From Thermogemmatispora carboxidivorans (lineage in GTDB: Bacteria > Chloroflexota > Ktedonobacteria > Ktedonobacterales > Ktedonobacteraceae): a DNA stretch of 64,000 nucleotides. Shown here piece after piece: positions 17,944 to 30,826 of this stretch (position 1 is its first letter; each line of letters begins with the position of its first letter). The DNA lies in assembly GCF_000702505.1 (NCBI RefSeq), contig NZ_JNIM01000001.1, positions 3,844,001 through 3,908,000 of the forward strand, read 5' to 3'. Both the position numbers and the translations under genes were made by a program. The notes beneath the pieces are model-generated. The model ran no database searches and had not been told where the DNA came from. It saw nothing but the letters and a program-made list of their open reading frames with translations.

Positions 17944-17988
17944 CAGGCCATGCAGAGAGAGGAGCCTTAGCTCTCTGCCCCGGGCCTG
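17944..17988 (+). terminator. Hairpin after thrS
   Basis: CAGGCC (17944-17949) and GCAGAGAG (17952-17959) pair with CTCTCTGC (17971-17978) and the following GGCCTG. There is no T-run, so termination efficiency is uncertain. Confidence 0.5.
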
Positions 17989-18070
17989 GGTCCTGGCCGA
18001 ATCCATTCCATTGGTCTGGTCAGCAGCCGCCGAGAAAGGGAGGAGCTAGAAGAAAGGAGCCTGTCATTCG

Positions 18071-18745
18071 ATGTTGGTGGCTTTTGAGGGGATCGATGGA
18101 GCCGGTAAGACAACGCAGCTGCGCCTGCTGGAGGAACGGGCGCGTCGCCAGGGGCTGCGCGTGACCAGTCTCTCGTTCCCTCGCTACACTGAGACGGTTT
18201 TTGGGCGCTGTGTGGCCGCTTATCTGCGCGGCGAGTTCGGTCCCCTGGCGGAGGTGCCGCCGCGCTCAGCCGCTCTGCTCTTCGCCGGCGACCGGCTGGA
18301 AAGTCTGGAGTTGCTTTCTCGCCTGGCGACAGAAAGCGATCTCCTGCTGCTGGATCGCTACGTGGCCTCAAACCTGGCCCACCAGGGAGCACGCCTTGCC
18401 GGCTCAGAGCGCGATGCTTTCCTGGCCTGGCTAGCGCACCTGGAGTATGAGGTCTTCGGTCTGCCACGCCCCACGCTCACGCTCTATCTGCGCCTGCCAG
18501 TGGCAGTGGCTAGCAGGCTACTGGCGACGCGCGCGCAGCTGCGGAGATCGGATGCACGCGATATTCACGAGGAGAATGCCGCCTATCTGGCACGCTGCGC
18601 CGAGGTCTACGAACAGCTGGCCAGCGCCCACGCCGATGGTCCCTGGGAGATCGTTTCCTGTGTCGATGAGCAGGAAAGACTGCGCTCTCCGGAGGAGATC
18701 CAGGGACAGGTCTGGTCGCTGTTGGAAAGGTATCGTATTGTATGA
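18071..18745 (+). CDS. tmk: Thymidylate kinase
   Basis: The 224-residue P-loop kinase converts dTMP to dTDP. It shows the Walker A FEGIDGAGKTTQ at residues 5-16, the substrate-binding FPRYTETVFGR, the DR-type motif in LLLLDRYVASNLAHQGARL, and a LID region rich in arginine (LATRAQLRRSDARDIHEE). All are typical of Tmk. Its TGA stop overlaps the ATG of the GrpB-family gene (ATGA), so the two are translationally coupled. The GGAGCC site lies about 8 bases before the ATG. Confidence 0.9.
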   Translation: MLVAFEGIDGAGKTTQLRLLEERARRQGLRVTSLSFPRYTETVFGRCVAAYLRGEFGPLAEVPPRSAALLFAGDRLESLELLSRLATESDLLLLDRYVASNLAHQGARLAGSERDAFLAWLAHLEYEVFGLPRPTLTLYLRLPVAVASRLLATRAQLRRSDARDIHEENAAYLARCAEVYEQLASAHADGPWEIVSCVDEQERLRSPEEIQGQVWSLLERYRIV

Positions 18746-19305
18746 GCCGCCGCGTTGTGGTAGTCGACTACGATCCGCAGTGGCCACAGGAGTACGCCGC
18801 CGAGCGCCAACGGCTGCTTGAGGCCATCGGCCCCCGACTGGTGGCCATCGCGCATATCGGCAGTACCTCTGTACCCGGCCTGGCCGCCAAGCCCATTATC
18901 GATATCATGGCCGCCGTAGCCCAGCTCTCGCACGTCACTTCTTGCATCGAGCCGCTGCGTGCTCTCGGCTATGAGTACTTACCAGAGGTCGAGCGCTTTA
19001 TCCCCGAGCGCCGCTATTTTCGCAAGCTCTGCGGCGAGGAACATACACACCATCTGCACATGGTGGAGTACGACAGCCCTTTCTGGCAGCGTCACCTGCT
19101 CTTCCGCGATTACCTGCGCGCCCATCCGGCTACAGCCCAGGAGTACGCCCGTCTGAAGCGGGAGCTGGCGGCACGCTTCCTAAACGACGTCGCAGCTTAT
19201 ACCGAGGCAAAAACCGCTTTCATCAGGGATATCGAAGCCAAGGCCGCTCTCTGGTCGGCCCGGGGACGGCCAGTACCAGCCACTGCTGAGCAGGATGAGC
19301 TGTAA
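18742..19305 (+). CDS. GrpB-family protein (nucleotidyltransferase-like fold)
   Basis: The 187-residue protein begins VVVVDYDPQWPQEYAAERQR and contains IAHIGSTSVPGLAAKPIIDI, the GS-x(n)-D-x-D-like core of UPF0157/GrpB proteins, and HHLHMVEYDSPFWQRHLLFR, the family's conserved middle. GrpB proteins belong to the nucleotidyltransferase superfamily, and many are annotated as dephospho-CoA kinase-associated; the reaction is not settled. It starts inside the tmk stop codon. A C-terminal acidic tail ends the gene. Confidence 0.87.
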   Translation: MSRRVVVVDYDPQWPQEYAAERQRLLEAIGPRLVAIAHIGSTSVPGLAAKPIIDIMAAVAQLSHVTSCIEPLRALGYEYLPEVERFIPERRYFRKLCGEEHTHHLHMVEYDSPFWQRHLLFRDYLRAHPATAQEYARLKRELAARFLNDVAAYTEAKTAFIRDIEAKAALWSARGRPVPATAEQDEL

Positions 19306-19353
19306 GGCCAGCGTGACAAGGGCCAGGGTCCCCAACCAAAACCAAAACGAAGC

Positions 19354-19380
19354 GGGAGGAGGGATCTTCTCCCTCCTCCC
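19354..19380 (-). terminator. Terminator after aceB
   Basis: GGGAGGAGGGA (19354-19364) pairs perfectly with TCCCTCCTCCC (19370-19380) around a 5-base loop. On the minus strand it is followed by GCTTCGTTTTGGTTTTGG, a broken T-rich tail. It lies 20 bases past the malate synthase stop and may also serve the convergent GrpB gene. Confidence 0.8.
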
Positions 19381-19399
19381 ACATCTATCGGCAGGCTCA

Positions 19400-20998
19400 T
19401 CAATCGATGAGCTCGTACGCCGGCAGCGTCAGAAATTCGGTAAACTCGCGGTTGGCAATGATGCGATCGAGAAGGCTGTAAGCCTGCTCGTAGCGGCGCG
19501 CCTGATAGGTCTGCTCGCCAAGGGCGGCCTTGATCTTCTCCAGTTCTTCGCGAGCCATTTGGCGCACCAGCTCCAGCGTCACCTTGCGCCCATCATCCAG
19601 AATGCCCCGCGGATGATGCACCCATTGCCAGATCTGCGAGCGTGAGATCTCGACGGTGGCAGCATCCTCCATCAGGTTATTGATCGGAACACAGCCCAGG
19701 CCACCAAGCCAGGCCTCCAGATACTGGGTGCCAACGCTGATGTTGGTGCGCAGGCCACCCTCGGTAATGGTCCCCTCGGGGACACGCAGCAAGTCGGCAG
19801 CGGTCACCTGCACATCCTCGCGCTGGCGATCGATCTGGTTCGGCTGCGGCATGACGCGATCGAATTCCTCCTGAGCCACCTGGACCAGTCCAGGATGAGC
19901 CACCCAGGTGCCATCGTGACCGTCGGTCGCTTCGCGCCGCTTATCGGCACGCACGCGCTCCATCGCCTCCTCGTTTGCCGCCGGATTGTTCTTGATGGGG
20001 ATCTGGGCCGCCATGCCCCCAATGGCGTGGGCATGGCGCCGATGACAGGTTTTGATGGTCAGCAGCGTATAGGCTCGCATAAAGGGCGCAGTCATCGTCA
20101 CCTGGGCCCGATCGGGATAGAGGAACTGCTCGTGACTGCGGAACTTCTTGATAGCACTGAAAATGTAATCCCAGCGTCCACAGTTGAGGCCCGCCGAGTG
20201 CTCACGCAGCTCGTAGAGGATCTCGTCCATTTCAAAGGCCGCCAGGATGGTTTCGATCAGCACTGTGGCTTTGATCGTCCCACGCGGGAGGCCAAGCTGC
20301 TCCTGAGCCAGGAGGAAGACATCGTTCCACAGGCGTGCCTCTAGATGGCTCTCCATCTTCGGCAGGTAGAAGTAGGGGCCAGTCCCACGCTCGAGCAGGG
20401 CACGCGCGTTGTGGAAGAAATACAGGCCGAAATCGAAGAGGCTGCCGGAAATGGGTTTGCCATCGAGCAGGACATGCTTCTCCGGCAGGTGCCAGCCACG
20501 GGGACGGACCAGCAGGGTGGCAATCTGCTCATTGAGACGGTAGTGCTTGCCCTCGGGGCTGACATAGCTGATGGTGCGCCGGACGGCATCGCGCAGGTTG
20601 ATCTGCCCCTGCACGAGGTTGGCCCAGGTTGGGGTGAGGGCATCCTCAAAGTCGGCCATGTAGACCCTGGCCCCCGAGTTCAGCGCGTTGATAATCATTT
20701 TACGCTCAGCGGGGCCGGTGATCTCCACGCGCCGGTCTTGCAGGTCGGCAGGGACGGGGTTGATCGTCCAGTCTCCTTCACGAATGTGAGCCGTCTCTGG
20801 CAGGAAGTCGGGGAGCTTGCCAGCATCGATCTCGGCCTGCCGCTCGACACGCTTGCGCAGCAACTCCTCGCGACGCCCCCCGAATTCGCGCACCAGCGTC
20901 ACCACAAAGTGCAATGCCTCTGGCGTCAATATCTCCGCGTATTCGGGTGGAACCGGTGCTTTGATCTCAAGCCCGTCTGGATAGCTCTGCTTCGTCAT
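19400..20998 (-). CDS. aceB: Malate synthase A
   Basis: This 532-residue enzyme condenses glyoxylate with acetyl-CoA to give malate, the second step of the glyoxylate shunt. Recognisable parts are [80 protein letters not shown] with GGMAAQIPI, and [10 protein letters not shown], all diagnostic of the AceB branch. The ATG at 20998 ([10 protein letters not shown]) is preferred; 33 upstream codons to 21097 are open but lack family similarity. It lies 184 bases downstream of aceA on the same strand, and together they form an acetate/fatty-acid assimilation operon. Confidence 0.95.
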   Translation of the reverse strand: MTKQSYPDGLEIKAPVPPEYAEILTPEALHFVVTLVREFGGRREELLRKRVERQAEIDAGKLPDFLPETAHIREGDWTINPVPADLQDRRVEITGPAERKMIINALNSGARVYMADFEDALTPTWANLVQGQINLRDAVRRTISYVSPEGKHYRLNEQIATLLVRPRGWHLPEKHVLLDGKPISGSLFDFGLYFFHNARALLERGTGPYFYLPKMESHLEARLWNDVFLLAQEQLGLPRGTIKATVLIETILAAFEMDEILYELREHSAGLNCGRWDYIFSAIKKFRSHEQFLYPDRAQVTMTAPFMRAYTLLTIKTCHRRHAHAIGGMAAQIPIKNNPAANEEAMERVRADKRREATDGHDGTWVAHPGLVQVAQEEFDRVMPQPNQIDRQREDVQVTAADLLRVPEGTITEGGLRTNISVGTQYLEAWLGGLGCVPINNLMEDAATVEISRSQIWQWVHHPRGILDDGRKVTLELVRQMAREELEKIKAALGEQTYQARRYEQAYSLLDRIIANREFTEFLTLPAYELID

Positions 20999-21182
20999 CT
21001 GCTTCGCTTCGCCTTTCTGCCTGACAACAATGGGGGCACGCCGATACGCCTGACGCGCCTGAACGCGCCCACCAGCCTCCGTCGTTTTCCCCCCCATTGT
21101 ACGACATCGGTGCAGGCACGCTCAAGCGCGTCGGCGTTCGCCGCTACCCGTCAGGAGTGACCAGAAGATGGATGGAAGGATA

Positions 21183-22514
21183 TCAATGGAATTGTTCTGC
21201 CTCGGTCGAGCCGGCCAGGGCCACGGTCGAAGCCTGGCCACCGGAGATGACCATCGCCACCTCGTCGAAGTAACCAGTACCGACCTCGCGCTGATGGCGT
21301 GTGGCTGTATAGCCCTCGCGCTCCAGAGCAAACTCCTCCTCTTGCAGGTCGGCGTAGGCCGCCATGCCGCGCTGGCGATAGCCGAGCGATAGCTCGAACA
21401 TGCTGTGATTGAGGGCGTGGAAACCAGCCAGGGTCACAAACTGGAACTTGTAGCCCATCTTGCCCAGCTCGTCCTGGAAGGTGGCAATCGTATGGGCATC
21501 GAGCTTCTTCTTCCAGTTGAAGGAAGGTGAGCAATTGTAGGCCAGTAGCTTGCCAGGATATTTCTCGTGAATGGCCTCGGCAAAACGCCGCGCCTCGTCC
21601 AGATTCGGCTCGGAGGTCTCGCACCAGATCAGATCAGCGTAGGGAGCATAGGCCAGCCCACGGGCAATAGCCGCCTCCAGCCCGTGGCGCGTGCGATAAT
21701 AGCCCTCGGGAGTGCGCTCGCCAGTGAGGAAAGGATGATCAGCTGGATCGACGTCGCTGGTGATAAGGGTGGCCGCGTTGGCATCGGTCCGCGCAATGAG
21801 AATGGTCGGCACTCCCATGACGTCCGCCGCCAAACGAGCAGCGATCAGGTTGCGAATGGCCAGGCGCGTGGGGATCAAGACCTTGCCGCCCAGATGACCA
21901 CACTTTTTCTCTGAGGCCAGCTGGTCCTCGAAGTGCACGCCTGCTGCACCCGCTTCGATCATGGCCTTGGTCAGCTCAAAGACGTTCAGCGGCCCGCCAA
22001 AACCCGCTTCGCCATCGGCGATGATCGGGGCGAACCAGTAGGTGTCTCCTTTCCCTTCAGCCTGCTGAATCTGGTCGGCCCGCTGCAGCGCCTGGTTGAT
22101 GCGCTTGACAACGTGCGGCACGCTGTTGGAGGGGTAGAGACTCTGGTCGGGATACATCTGCCCCGCCAGGTTGGCATCGGCAGCTACCTGCCAGCCGCTC
22201 AGATAGATGGCTTTAAGGCCAGCTTTGACTTGCTGAACCGCCTGGTTGCCGGTGAGCGCGCCGAGCGCCGCCACGTATGGCTCGCTGTGTAGCAACTCCC
22301 AGAGCCGTTCTGCTCCCAGACGCGCTAAGGTGTATTCTATCTGAATGGAGCCGCGCAGACGTACGACGTCTTGTCCGCTATAGGGTCGCTTGATGCCCTG
22401 CCAGCGCGGATCTTCGCGCCAGACACGCTCCAGCTCCTCGGCGCTGGGGCCACTATAGGGCGTCTGCCGCTTTCCATGTGCGCCATTGCCATTCATAGTA
22501 TATTGACTGCTCAT
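21183..22514 (-). CDS. aceA: Isocitrate lyase
   Basis: The 443-residue enzyme splits isocitrate into succinate and glyoxylate. The catalytic motif KKCGHLGGK is present, together with [40 protein letters not shown] and [20 protein letters not shown]. The ATG at 22514 ([10 protein letters not shown]) is preceded by GGAGAGAGGAG about 11 bases upstream; the open frame to 22667 looks non-coding. It is the first gene of the glyoxylate operon with aceB. Length and motifs give no sign of the PEP mutase-type relatives. Confidence 0.96.
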   Translation of the reverse strand: MSSQYTMNGNGAHGKRQTPYSGPSAEELERVWREDPRWQGIKRPYSGQDVVRLRGSIQIEYTLARLGAERLWELLHSEPYVAALGALTGNQAVQQVKAGLKAIYLSGWQVAADANLAGQMYPDQSLYPSNSVPHVVKRINQALQRADQIQQAEGKGDTYWFAPIIADGEAGFGGPLNVFELTKAMIEAGAAGVHFEDQLASEKKCGHLGGKVLIPTRLAIRNLIAARLAADVMGVPTILIARTDANAATLITSDVDPADHPFLTGERTPEGYYRTRHGLEAAIARGLAYAPYADLIWCETSEPNLDEARRFAEAIHEKYPGKLLAYNCSPSFNWKKKLDAHTIATFQDELGKMGYKFQFVTLAGFHALNHSMFELSLGYRQRGMAAYADLQEEEFALEREGYTATRHQREVGTGYFDEVAMVISGGQASTVALAGSTEAEQFH

Positions 22515-22690
22515 TATGATCTCTGCTCCTCTCTCCAGAAGCGCTTCGATAAGTTTTGACCTATAGATCTGCGGGGCCTGCTCGCTCCATAACAAGGATA
22601 ACACACGAACAGGCGAAGTTGCTATGAAATAAGTTAAAAGCTGGTAAGCTTTTGGATAACTAAACACTTATAGGTTGCAGAGAGAAAGAT

Positions 22691-22730
22691 GGGGAGCCAG
22701 CTCGCTTCCGAGGAAGTGAGCTGGCTCCCC
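22691..22730 (-). terminator. Long hairpin terminator after secA
   Basis: GGGGAGCCAGCTCGCTTCC (22691-22709) pairs with GGAAGTGAGCTGGCTCCCC (22712-22730) across 19 positions with one mismatch and a 2-base top. On the minus strand it is followed by ATCTTTCTCTC. It is 40 bases beyond the secA stop. Confidence 0.8.
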
Positions 22731-22769
22731 GCTTTCAACGCCTGCTTCGAGTTCAGTCTGGCCTGGGGC

Positions 22770-26207
<3,438 letters not shown>

Positions 26208-27155
26208 GTCGCTCTCTTCTCCTGCAGCCCGGCTGGCATGGTCGTCCGCATCCCTGGCTGGCGCTGGTTGCTGAGTGCCCTTGTGGCGATGACGCCAGTT
26301 GACCGGCCCGTGTTCTCATTCATTATATCACACCTCGTCTCGACCGGGCGCGAAGGCCAACAGCATGGCGCATCTTGACAGGTCACGGCGTGTAATGCCA
26401 CACTCTATAGTAATAAGGCTCTACGACAGGGAGGGAAGGAACGGCCAGAGGAAGCCGCTCTCTGCTCTCTTGACAAGCTCAGCCGCTTCGAGCTTCTTTT
26501 CAAGCTGAAGCGGTGTCTGCAGCCCCAAGAGGAGGATAGGGTAGGTTACCGGCAATCCCATCAGACGGGCCACTGATCGCTTGCCGCTCCCAGATCGGCT
26601 GACCAGCATCACAGAAGCGCGCCGTATTCTCTGGGCCTACCCCCGTAGTTCCTCTCCCCTCGTTGTCTGCCATGCCTACCCCAAACGACGTCTCCAGCAT
26701 CTGGCGCGTCGCGTCGGTGCCTGTCCCATTGCCCTGGAATGAGCTGCAGCAGGGCAGTGGCAGCCCAACGCCGCACGGCCCCAATGAAAGGAGGCAATGG
26801 CCCGGCCCATTGGCTACTCACACTGCTTGACATCCATTGACACCTGTCAACATTGGTCATGCTCGTCAGCGCTCTCACCATAAGCAAGGTCGCTACTCTG
26901 CTTCGCATAGCAACGTGAGGCACGCTCTCTTTGTTCTTGCCACAGGCCACAGGCTGCGGATCACTCAGCTCGGCTTAGCTCGCCACGAGGCCGACGCAGA
27001 TCCGTCTGAGCCGGCAGGCCAGGCACCGACCACTGCGACCACTGTCGGTCGTCTTTGAGTGAGCAAACATGGCATTCGCATCGAGGCGAACGCTGGTACG
27101 GACAAGGAGAGCGCAACCAGGATACCGTAGTCTGGACGCAAGGAGCCAAACAGCG
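26208..27155. other. Intergenic region between secA and the broken lactate permease gene
   Basis: These 948 bases are upstream of both divergent genes. A hairpin CCGCTT-AGCTT/AAGCT-AAGCGG spans 26483-26513 and has no T-run. TTGACA-CC-TGTCAA at 26837-26850 is a 14-bp inverted repeat that could be an operator, overlapping a possible -35 box for lctP. A 27-codon frame at 26798 follows AAGGAGG with only two bases of spacing and is not credible as a gene. No RNA gene was recognised. Confidence 0.4.
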
Positions 27156-27395
27156 ATGTTTCACCAGTTACTGACTCCCGTTGCTCATAACCTCTTTCTC
27201 TCCTTCCTCGTAGGGATTATTCCCATCGCCGTCGTCCTGATCCTGCTGGGGGTGATTCGCCTGCCAGCCTGGCTTTCAGCCCTGGTTGGGTTGATCGTCG
27301 GGCTACTGATCGCCGTTTTCGTCTGGCAGATGCCGTTTCAGCTGGCAGCCAGCTCGACGCTCAATGGCATGATCTTCGCCCTCTGGCCAGTGATG
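27156..27395 (+). pseudogene. lctP: L-lactate permease, 5' fragment (interrupted)
   Basis: From the ATG at 27156 (MFHQLLTPVAHNLFLSFLVG, with AAGGAG 9 bases upstream) the frame encodes the first 80 residues of a lactate permease: two membrane helices and the segment STLNGMIFALWPVM. In intact LctP/LldP proteins this continues with a W-rich helix ending in a YxxSV(K/R)(T/S)G motif. Here the frame instead runs into foreign sequence (STVPSFRQGLARS) and stops at 27464. The missing continuation, VWNAMWLYNVAVRSGKFELF, is found 7.3 kb away at 34741. Together the parts give about 547 residues, the normal size. Confidence 0.9.
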
Positions 27396-27440
27396 TCAAC
27401 TGTCCCCAGCTTCCGCCAGGGGCTTGCCCGCAGCCTTGTC
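27395..27440 (-). ncRNA. Candidate right end / omegaRNA scaffold of the TnpB element
   Basis: On the minus strand the last bases of tnpB read AAGCCCCTGGCGGAAGCTGG then GGACAGTTGAC. A CCCC/GGGG stem followed by GTTGAC is the kind of right end seen in IS605/IS1341-type elements, where the RNA guiding TnpB is made from the tnpB 3' end and the guide is the flanking DNA. If so, the guide begins ATCACTGGCCAGAGGGCGAA (complement of 27394-27375), which is lctP. Established for characterised TnpB systems; here it is inference from position. Confidence 0.45.
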
Positions 27441-28604
27441 GGCCCGGGCTTCAGGGCTGGTTGACGGCAGCCCACTGCCCCGTAGGACAGTACAGCGCGC
27501 TCGAATGTTCCGAGCTGCATTGATATCGGCATGCTCCAGGAAGCCGCAGTGCAGGCAGGCGAAAGCATGTCGACGGCGGTTCCCCCGCTGTCCACAGCGA
27601 GAACAGATCTGACTGGTGTAAGCCGGATTCACCTCCACCACGCACAGCCCCCGCTCCTGTGCCTGCTGCTCTGTCCAGCGTCGGATCAGCCCTCGTTGCC
27701 ACAGCGCGAGCCGCCGCCGCAGCGCTCGCCCTCGGATCTGCTCTTTCTGGGGCGGAGGCACCTGGAGCTGTTCGAAGACCAGCACCGCCTGCGGTGGTGC
27801 CCACTCCACCAGGCGCTTTGCCACCGTTTGGGCAAAGGTCTGGGTGCGGTGTCGTTGCTTGCGGCCAAGCCGTTTCAGCACCCGCCGGACACTGCGCGTG
27901 TCCCGGTGCTGTGCCTTATGGGCCGCCAGCTTTCGCTGCAGTCTCGCCCGCGTCTTCGCCGTGCGCCGATTGCGCACCTTCACCGCCTTCCCACTCACGA
28001 AGAGCACCCGCTCCTGACCATCCACCGCCACCAGCGCATTCGTCTCGTTCAGATCGATCCCCACGACCGCCTCGGTCTCTGGGCGGGCCGTCGGAGGATC
28101 AGGTACCTCCAGCGTGATGGTCAGTCGCCCGAGGAGCTTCCCCGCGCGTTCCAGCACGGTGAGGCTATCGATGCTCTGCGCCTGCGCCAGCCGCGGCTGA
28201 AAGGCCTCCGGCACCTGGTAGGGCAGGCGCTTACGCCCGGCGACCGTCCAGATGGAGAGGGTGCCATCGGGGCACAGACGGGCATCCCGTCCTCGCGGGC
28301 CGATGAGGAACAGCGCCTGTCTGCGCTGGAACTGGAACGGGCGCTGTGGCGGGCGACGGTTGCTCTGGGCACTCTGGTAAGCGGCAGCCACCAGCCGGAT
28401 GGCGGTGCAGGTCATCTGCGCGTTGAGCTGGCCCTTGACCTCGTGATAGCAAGCTCGCTGCAGGGCCACGGCAGAGAGGGGCTTGCCCCCGTTGAAACAG
28501 GGGGCTGAGAGCTGCTGCTGCACCCGCTGGAAGACCGTCAGGGTCCCCCGCAAATCCTCATCGGCTGGCAGCAGCAGCGGGATGGTTCGCTGCACCTGGG
28601 CCAT
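27396..28604 (-). CDS. tnpB: TnpB, RNA-guided nuclease of IS605/IS1341-type elements
   Basis: The 402-residue protein is a complete TnpB. The RuvC residues are present: Asp in VVGIDLNETNALVAVDG, Glu in AVLVFEQLQV, and Asp in HADINAARNI. A four-Cys zinc ribbon lies between (QICSRCGQRGNRRRHAFACL then HCGF). TnpB uses an RNA copied from the element's end to cut DNA matching its flank, which helps keep the element in place. No TnpA-type transposase gene accompanies it, so movement would need a transposase in trans. Its stop codon lies at the junction with lctP. The ATG at 28604 has a GGAAGAGG site. Confidence 0.93.
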   Translation of the reverse strand: MAQVQRTIPLLLPADEDLRGTLTVFQRVQQQLSAPCFNGGKPLSAVALQRACYHEVKGQLNAQMTCTAIRLVAAAYQSAQSNRRPPQRPFQFQRRQALFLIGPRGRDARLCPDGTLSIWTVAGRKRLPYQVPEAFQPRLAQAQSIDSLTVLERAGKLLGRLTITLEVPDPPTARPETEAVVGIDLNETNALVAVDGQERVLFVSGKAVKVRNRRTAKTRARLQRKLAAHKAQHRDTRSVRRVLKRLGRKQRHRTQTFAQTVAKRLVEWAPPQAVLVFEQLQVPPPQKEQIRGRALRRRLALWQRGLIRRWTEQQAQERGLCVVEVNPAYTSQICSRCGQRGNRRRHAFACLHCGFLEHADINAARNIRARCTVLRGSGLPSTSPEARADKAAGKPLAEAGDS

Positions 28605-28739
28605 CGGCCTCTTCCTTCCTCTTCGTATTCCTTCTCACAAGACGTGTTTCCACGCTCGTTTTCCTTTCCGGTCATCTGATGGAGAGAGAGACACTTTCTC
28701 CTGGAAGGCAGGAAAAGAAGCCGGTTGGGTCCTCATCGA

Positions 28740-29645
28740 TCACTCCTTCCTCTTCTGATCTGCTTGTGTCTGGCGCTGGCAGTGAGCCTGCCAGTCGGTT
28801 CGCAGCCGGGCCAGTGCGGCCTCGCGCACCTGGCGGACGCGCTTGGGGGGCAGGCCCAGCTCACGAGCAATCTCTACCAGGGTGGCTGGACGCCAGTGGT
28901 CCCCCCAACCCAACAGGGCTTCCATCACGATGCGCTGTCTGGGGGTCAACCGGTGCCGCAGCGCCTCTGCCAGCCAGCGTCGTTGCTCCTCCGCCCCGTC
29001 GGGACTGCAGACAGCCTCGGCGGGATCGGGCGCTCGGGGATCGCACCGCTCCTCTATCTGCCAGCGCTCTTGCTGTGTCAGGGTGTCCAGGGAGACCGTC
29101 CGGGGCACCGGCTGTGAGCCGGGGAGAACTGGCTGGGCGTCCTTCTCTGTCTCCCCTGGGGCTGAGGTGTGAAGACGGACCTGGACATACTCAGGCAACC
29201 GGATGGTATCCGCTGCCCGGATCGCCCGGAGGATCGCCTGTCTGATCCACCAGGTGGCATACGTGCTGAACTGGGTCCCTCGCTCTGGGTCATAGTGCCT
29301 GGCTGCCTCAATCAGCCCCAGATTGCCCTCCTGGATCAGATCAGCCAGGTCCAGGGCTGCCTGCTCTCGGAGCAGTGGCGCATAGGTCCGCGCCACGCTG
29401 ACCACCAGGCGCAGGTTTCTCTCTACCAAAGCCATGATCGCCTGCGTCTGCTGAGCACGGGGAGCCGTTCCTGTCTCGGAGCTCCCCGCACCGTCCCGGG
29501 GGGAGACGGACAGATCGTTCAGATACAGGGTGACCGGGGTCAGGTCGGTCCGGTAGGCGCGCATGCGCCGGGGGGTCAGATGGGGAGAGGGAGCAGGCGA
29601 GCGGGACCTGCTCCCGGAAGACAGGTGGCTAGTCGCGCGGGGCAT
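28740..29645 (-). CDS. Sigma-70-family RNA polymerase sigma factor lacking most of region 3
   Basis: The 301-residue protein directs RNA polymerase to promoters. Region 2 is well kept ([40 protein letters not shown], then [16 protein letters not shown]), resembling primary-type sigma factors in -10 recognition. Region 4 is a clear helix-turn-helix ([20 protein letters not shown] followed by [20 protein letters not shown]). Between them, where primary sigma factors have the region 3 helix-turn-helix, there is only a polar linker ([20 protein letters not shown]). The N-terminal 50 residues are low complexity. AGGAGG lies 5-6 bases before the ATG at 29645. Targets are unknown; element genes are the obvious candidates. 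Confidence 0.85.
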   Translation of the reverse strand: MPRATSHLSSGSRSRSPAPSPHLTPRRMRAYRTDLTPVTLYLNDLSVSPRDGAGSSETGTAPRAQQTQAIMALVERNLRLVVSVARTYAPLLREQAALDLADLIQEGNLGLIEAARHYDPERGTQFSTYATWWIRQAILRAIRAADTIRLPEYVQVRLHTSAPGETEKDAQPVLPGSQPVPRTVSLDTLTQQERWQIEERCDPRAPDPAEAVCSPDGAEEQRRWLAEALRHRLTPRQRIVMEALLGWGDHWRPATLVEIARELGLPPKRVRQVREAALARLRTDWQAHCQRQTQADQKRKE

Positions 29646-29871
29646 GCCGACCTCCTGGGGAGACACGAGCGTCCTGGCCTGCCTCCGCTGGGTGCTGCTG
29701 GCACCGCCGCCAGGCAAGCTGGAGGGCAAGGTGTTGTGCACACAACTGCTGGATCGTGGCCTCCAGGCGCATCTGACGGGCCTGGTAGGCGGCAATCTGG
29801 CGTTCCAGCCGGCGCAGGGAACGCTCTGGGTGGGTAGCTGTTCGATGGAACAGTCCTTTCATCCACTGCAT
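29629..29871 (-). CDS. Small predicted coiled-coil protein of the element
   Basis: The 80-residue protein [20 protein letters not shown] has a central helix likely to form a coiled coil ([20 protein letters not shown] then [18 protein letters not shown]). I do not recognise a family. Its ATG at 29871 is 10 bases after a perfect AGGAGG. Its end overlaps the sigma factor start by 17 bases, so the two are probably translated in a coupled fashion. A role as a partner or anti-sigma of the sigma factor is possible but is only a guess from adjacency. Confidence 0.6.
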   Translation of the reverse strand: MQWMKGLFHRTATHPERSLRRLERQIAAYQARQMRLEATIQQLCAQHLALQLAWRRCQQHPAEAGQDARVSPGGRHAPRD

Positions 29872-29990
29872 GACCTTTCCTCCTGGATGGGTGGGGAGCG
29901 GTCCCCACCCACATCTGTAGGCAGACGAGGAAACGAACAACGTGAAGGCGTGAACAGGGAAATGACCGGGAATTGGCACAAGCAGCGCGT

Positions 29991-30290
29991 TCAGGCTTGC
30001 TCGTCTGAGACAGGCCGGCAAGAAGGAGCCCGCGCCTCGTCGACGGAGAAGAAGGCCCGAGTCCTGGCGGGATTGGCTGGCAGCCACTCGGGAAAGGGGG
30101 CCAGCCCGAGCAGGCGGATCAGGGCCTCGACCTCCTGATCGGACAGCCCATCCAGAACCAGGGCCGCCTGGAAATCCTCACCAGGCCGCTGTTCTGACTG
30201 TTGGACAATGGCCGCCGCCTTCAGCCCGTCAGGACGCGCGTAGAGCAGCCAGGTTCCTGCGGGGAACCGGCCCATTCTGGCATGGATCAC
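29991..30290 (-). CDS. Hypothetical protein of the element
   Basis: The 99-residue protein starts with GTG at 30290 (VIHARMGRFPAGTWLLYARP), seven bases after GGAGGAGGTG. The GTG overlaps the TGA stop of the preceding gene (GTGA), implying translational coupling. A middle segment, LDGLSDQEVEALIRLLGLAP, looks like a short helical pair. No family was recognised. It is part of the minus-strand array leading to the sigma factor. Confidence 0.6.
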   Translation of the reverse strand: MIHARMGRFPAGTWLLYARPDGLKAAAIVQQSEQRPGEDFQAALVLDGLSDQEVEALIRLLGLAPFPEWLPANPARTRAFFSVDEARAPSCRPVSDEQA

Positions 30291-30826
30291 TGGTACTCAC
30301 CTCCTCCCTCTGTCGGGCAGGGAAACAGGACAGTCTTGCTGATCGCTTTAGGACTCCGGCTAGCCTCCAGGCGGCCTAGAGCAGCCTGCAGGAGCTGGAG
30401 CTGCTGCCGGACCTGCTGGCGCAGGCGATCCGGGCTGCTGACCCCTGGCCGGCGCCAGGAGGGCAGGCCCTCCGCCTCCTCGCTGCTGATCCGCCGGGCC
30501 AGGGTGCCCACCAGCAGGCGGGTCTCATCACAGTGCTGGCAGGCGTCCATGAGCAGATGCTGCCGGTGGATGGAGGCCGCTTCCACAGCGCCGGCAGACA
30601 TGTGCGGGGACCCGCCGTGCGCGTGCACCGTCTCCGTCTCCAGCCGTAGACAGAGCTGTCTCAGTCCACGGGTCAGGCGATGCAGATCCGCCAGCGAGAG
30701 AGCGGCCTCGTAGGCGCCGACCTGGTGGCTGGCCCAGGAGAGCCAGGCCAGCCAGTGGGACCAGGGAGCATCAGGAGTGGGCGGCTCGCAACCAGGGGAA
30801 GGCCCCAGGGGGCTAGACTCAGCCAT
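30287..30826 (-). CDS. Hypothetical helical protein of the element
   Basis: With the ATG at 30826 (MAESSPLGPSPGCEPPTPDA) the protein has 179 residues; an upstream start at 30871 is possible. The body is predicted to be mostly helical, with regions such as YEAALSLADLHRLTRGLRQL and DRLRQQVRQQLQLLQAALGR. A CxxC-like DACQHCDETR segment is present once. No family was recognised. Its start overlaps the end of the upstream membrane-protein gene by 8 bases. Confidence 0.6.
   Translation of the reverse strand: MAESSPLGPSPGCEPPTPDAPWSHWLAWLSWASHQVGAYEAALSLADLHRLTRGLRQLCLRLETETVHAHGGSPHMSAGAVEAASIHRQHLLMDACQHCDETRLLVGTLARRISSEEAEGLPSWRRPGVSSPDRLRQQVRQQLQLLQAALGRLEASRSPKAISKTVLFPCPTEGGGEYQ

Noticed and set aside
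20345..21160. Plus-strand open frames opposite aceB
   Set aside because: Shadows of malate synthase, whose motifs on the minus strand are unmistakable.
26798..26881. 27-codon frame directly after AAGGAGG
   Set aside because: Spacing of two bases is too short for initiation, and the product has no folded character.
27531..28508. 325-codon plus-strand frame opposite tnpB
   Set aside because: Shadow of TnpB; it lacks a ribosome binding site and any recognisable fold.
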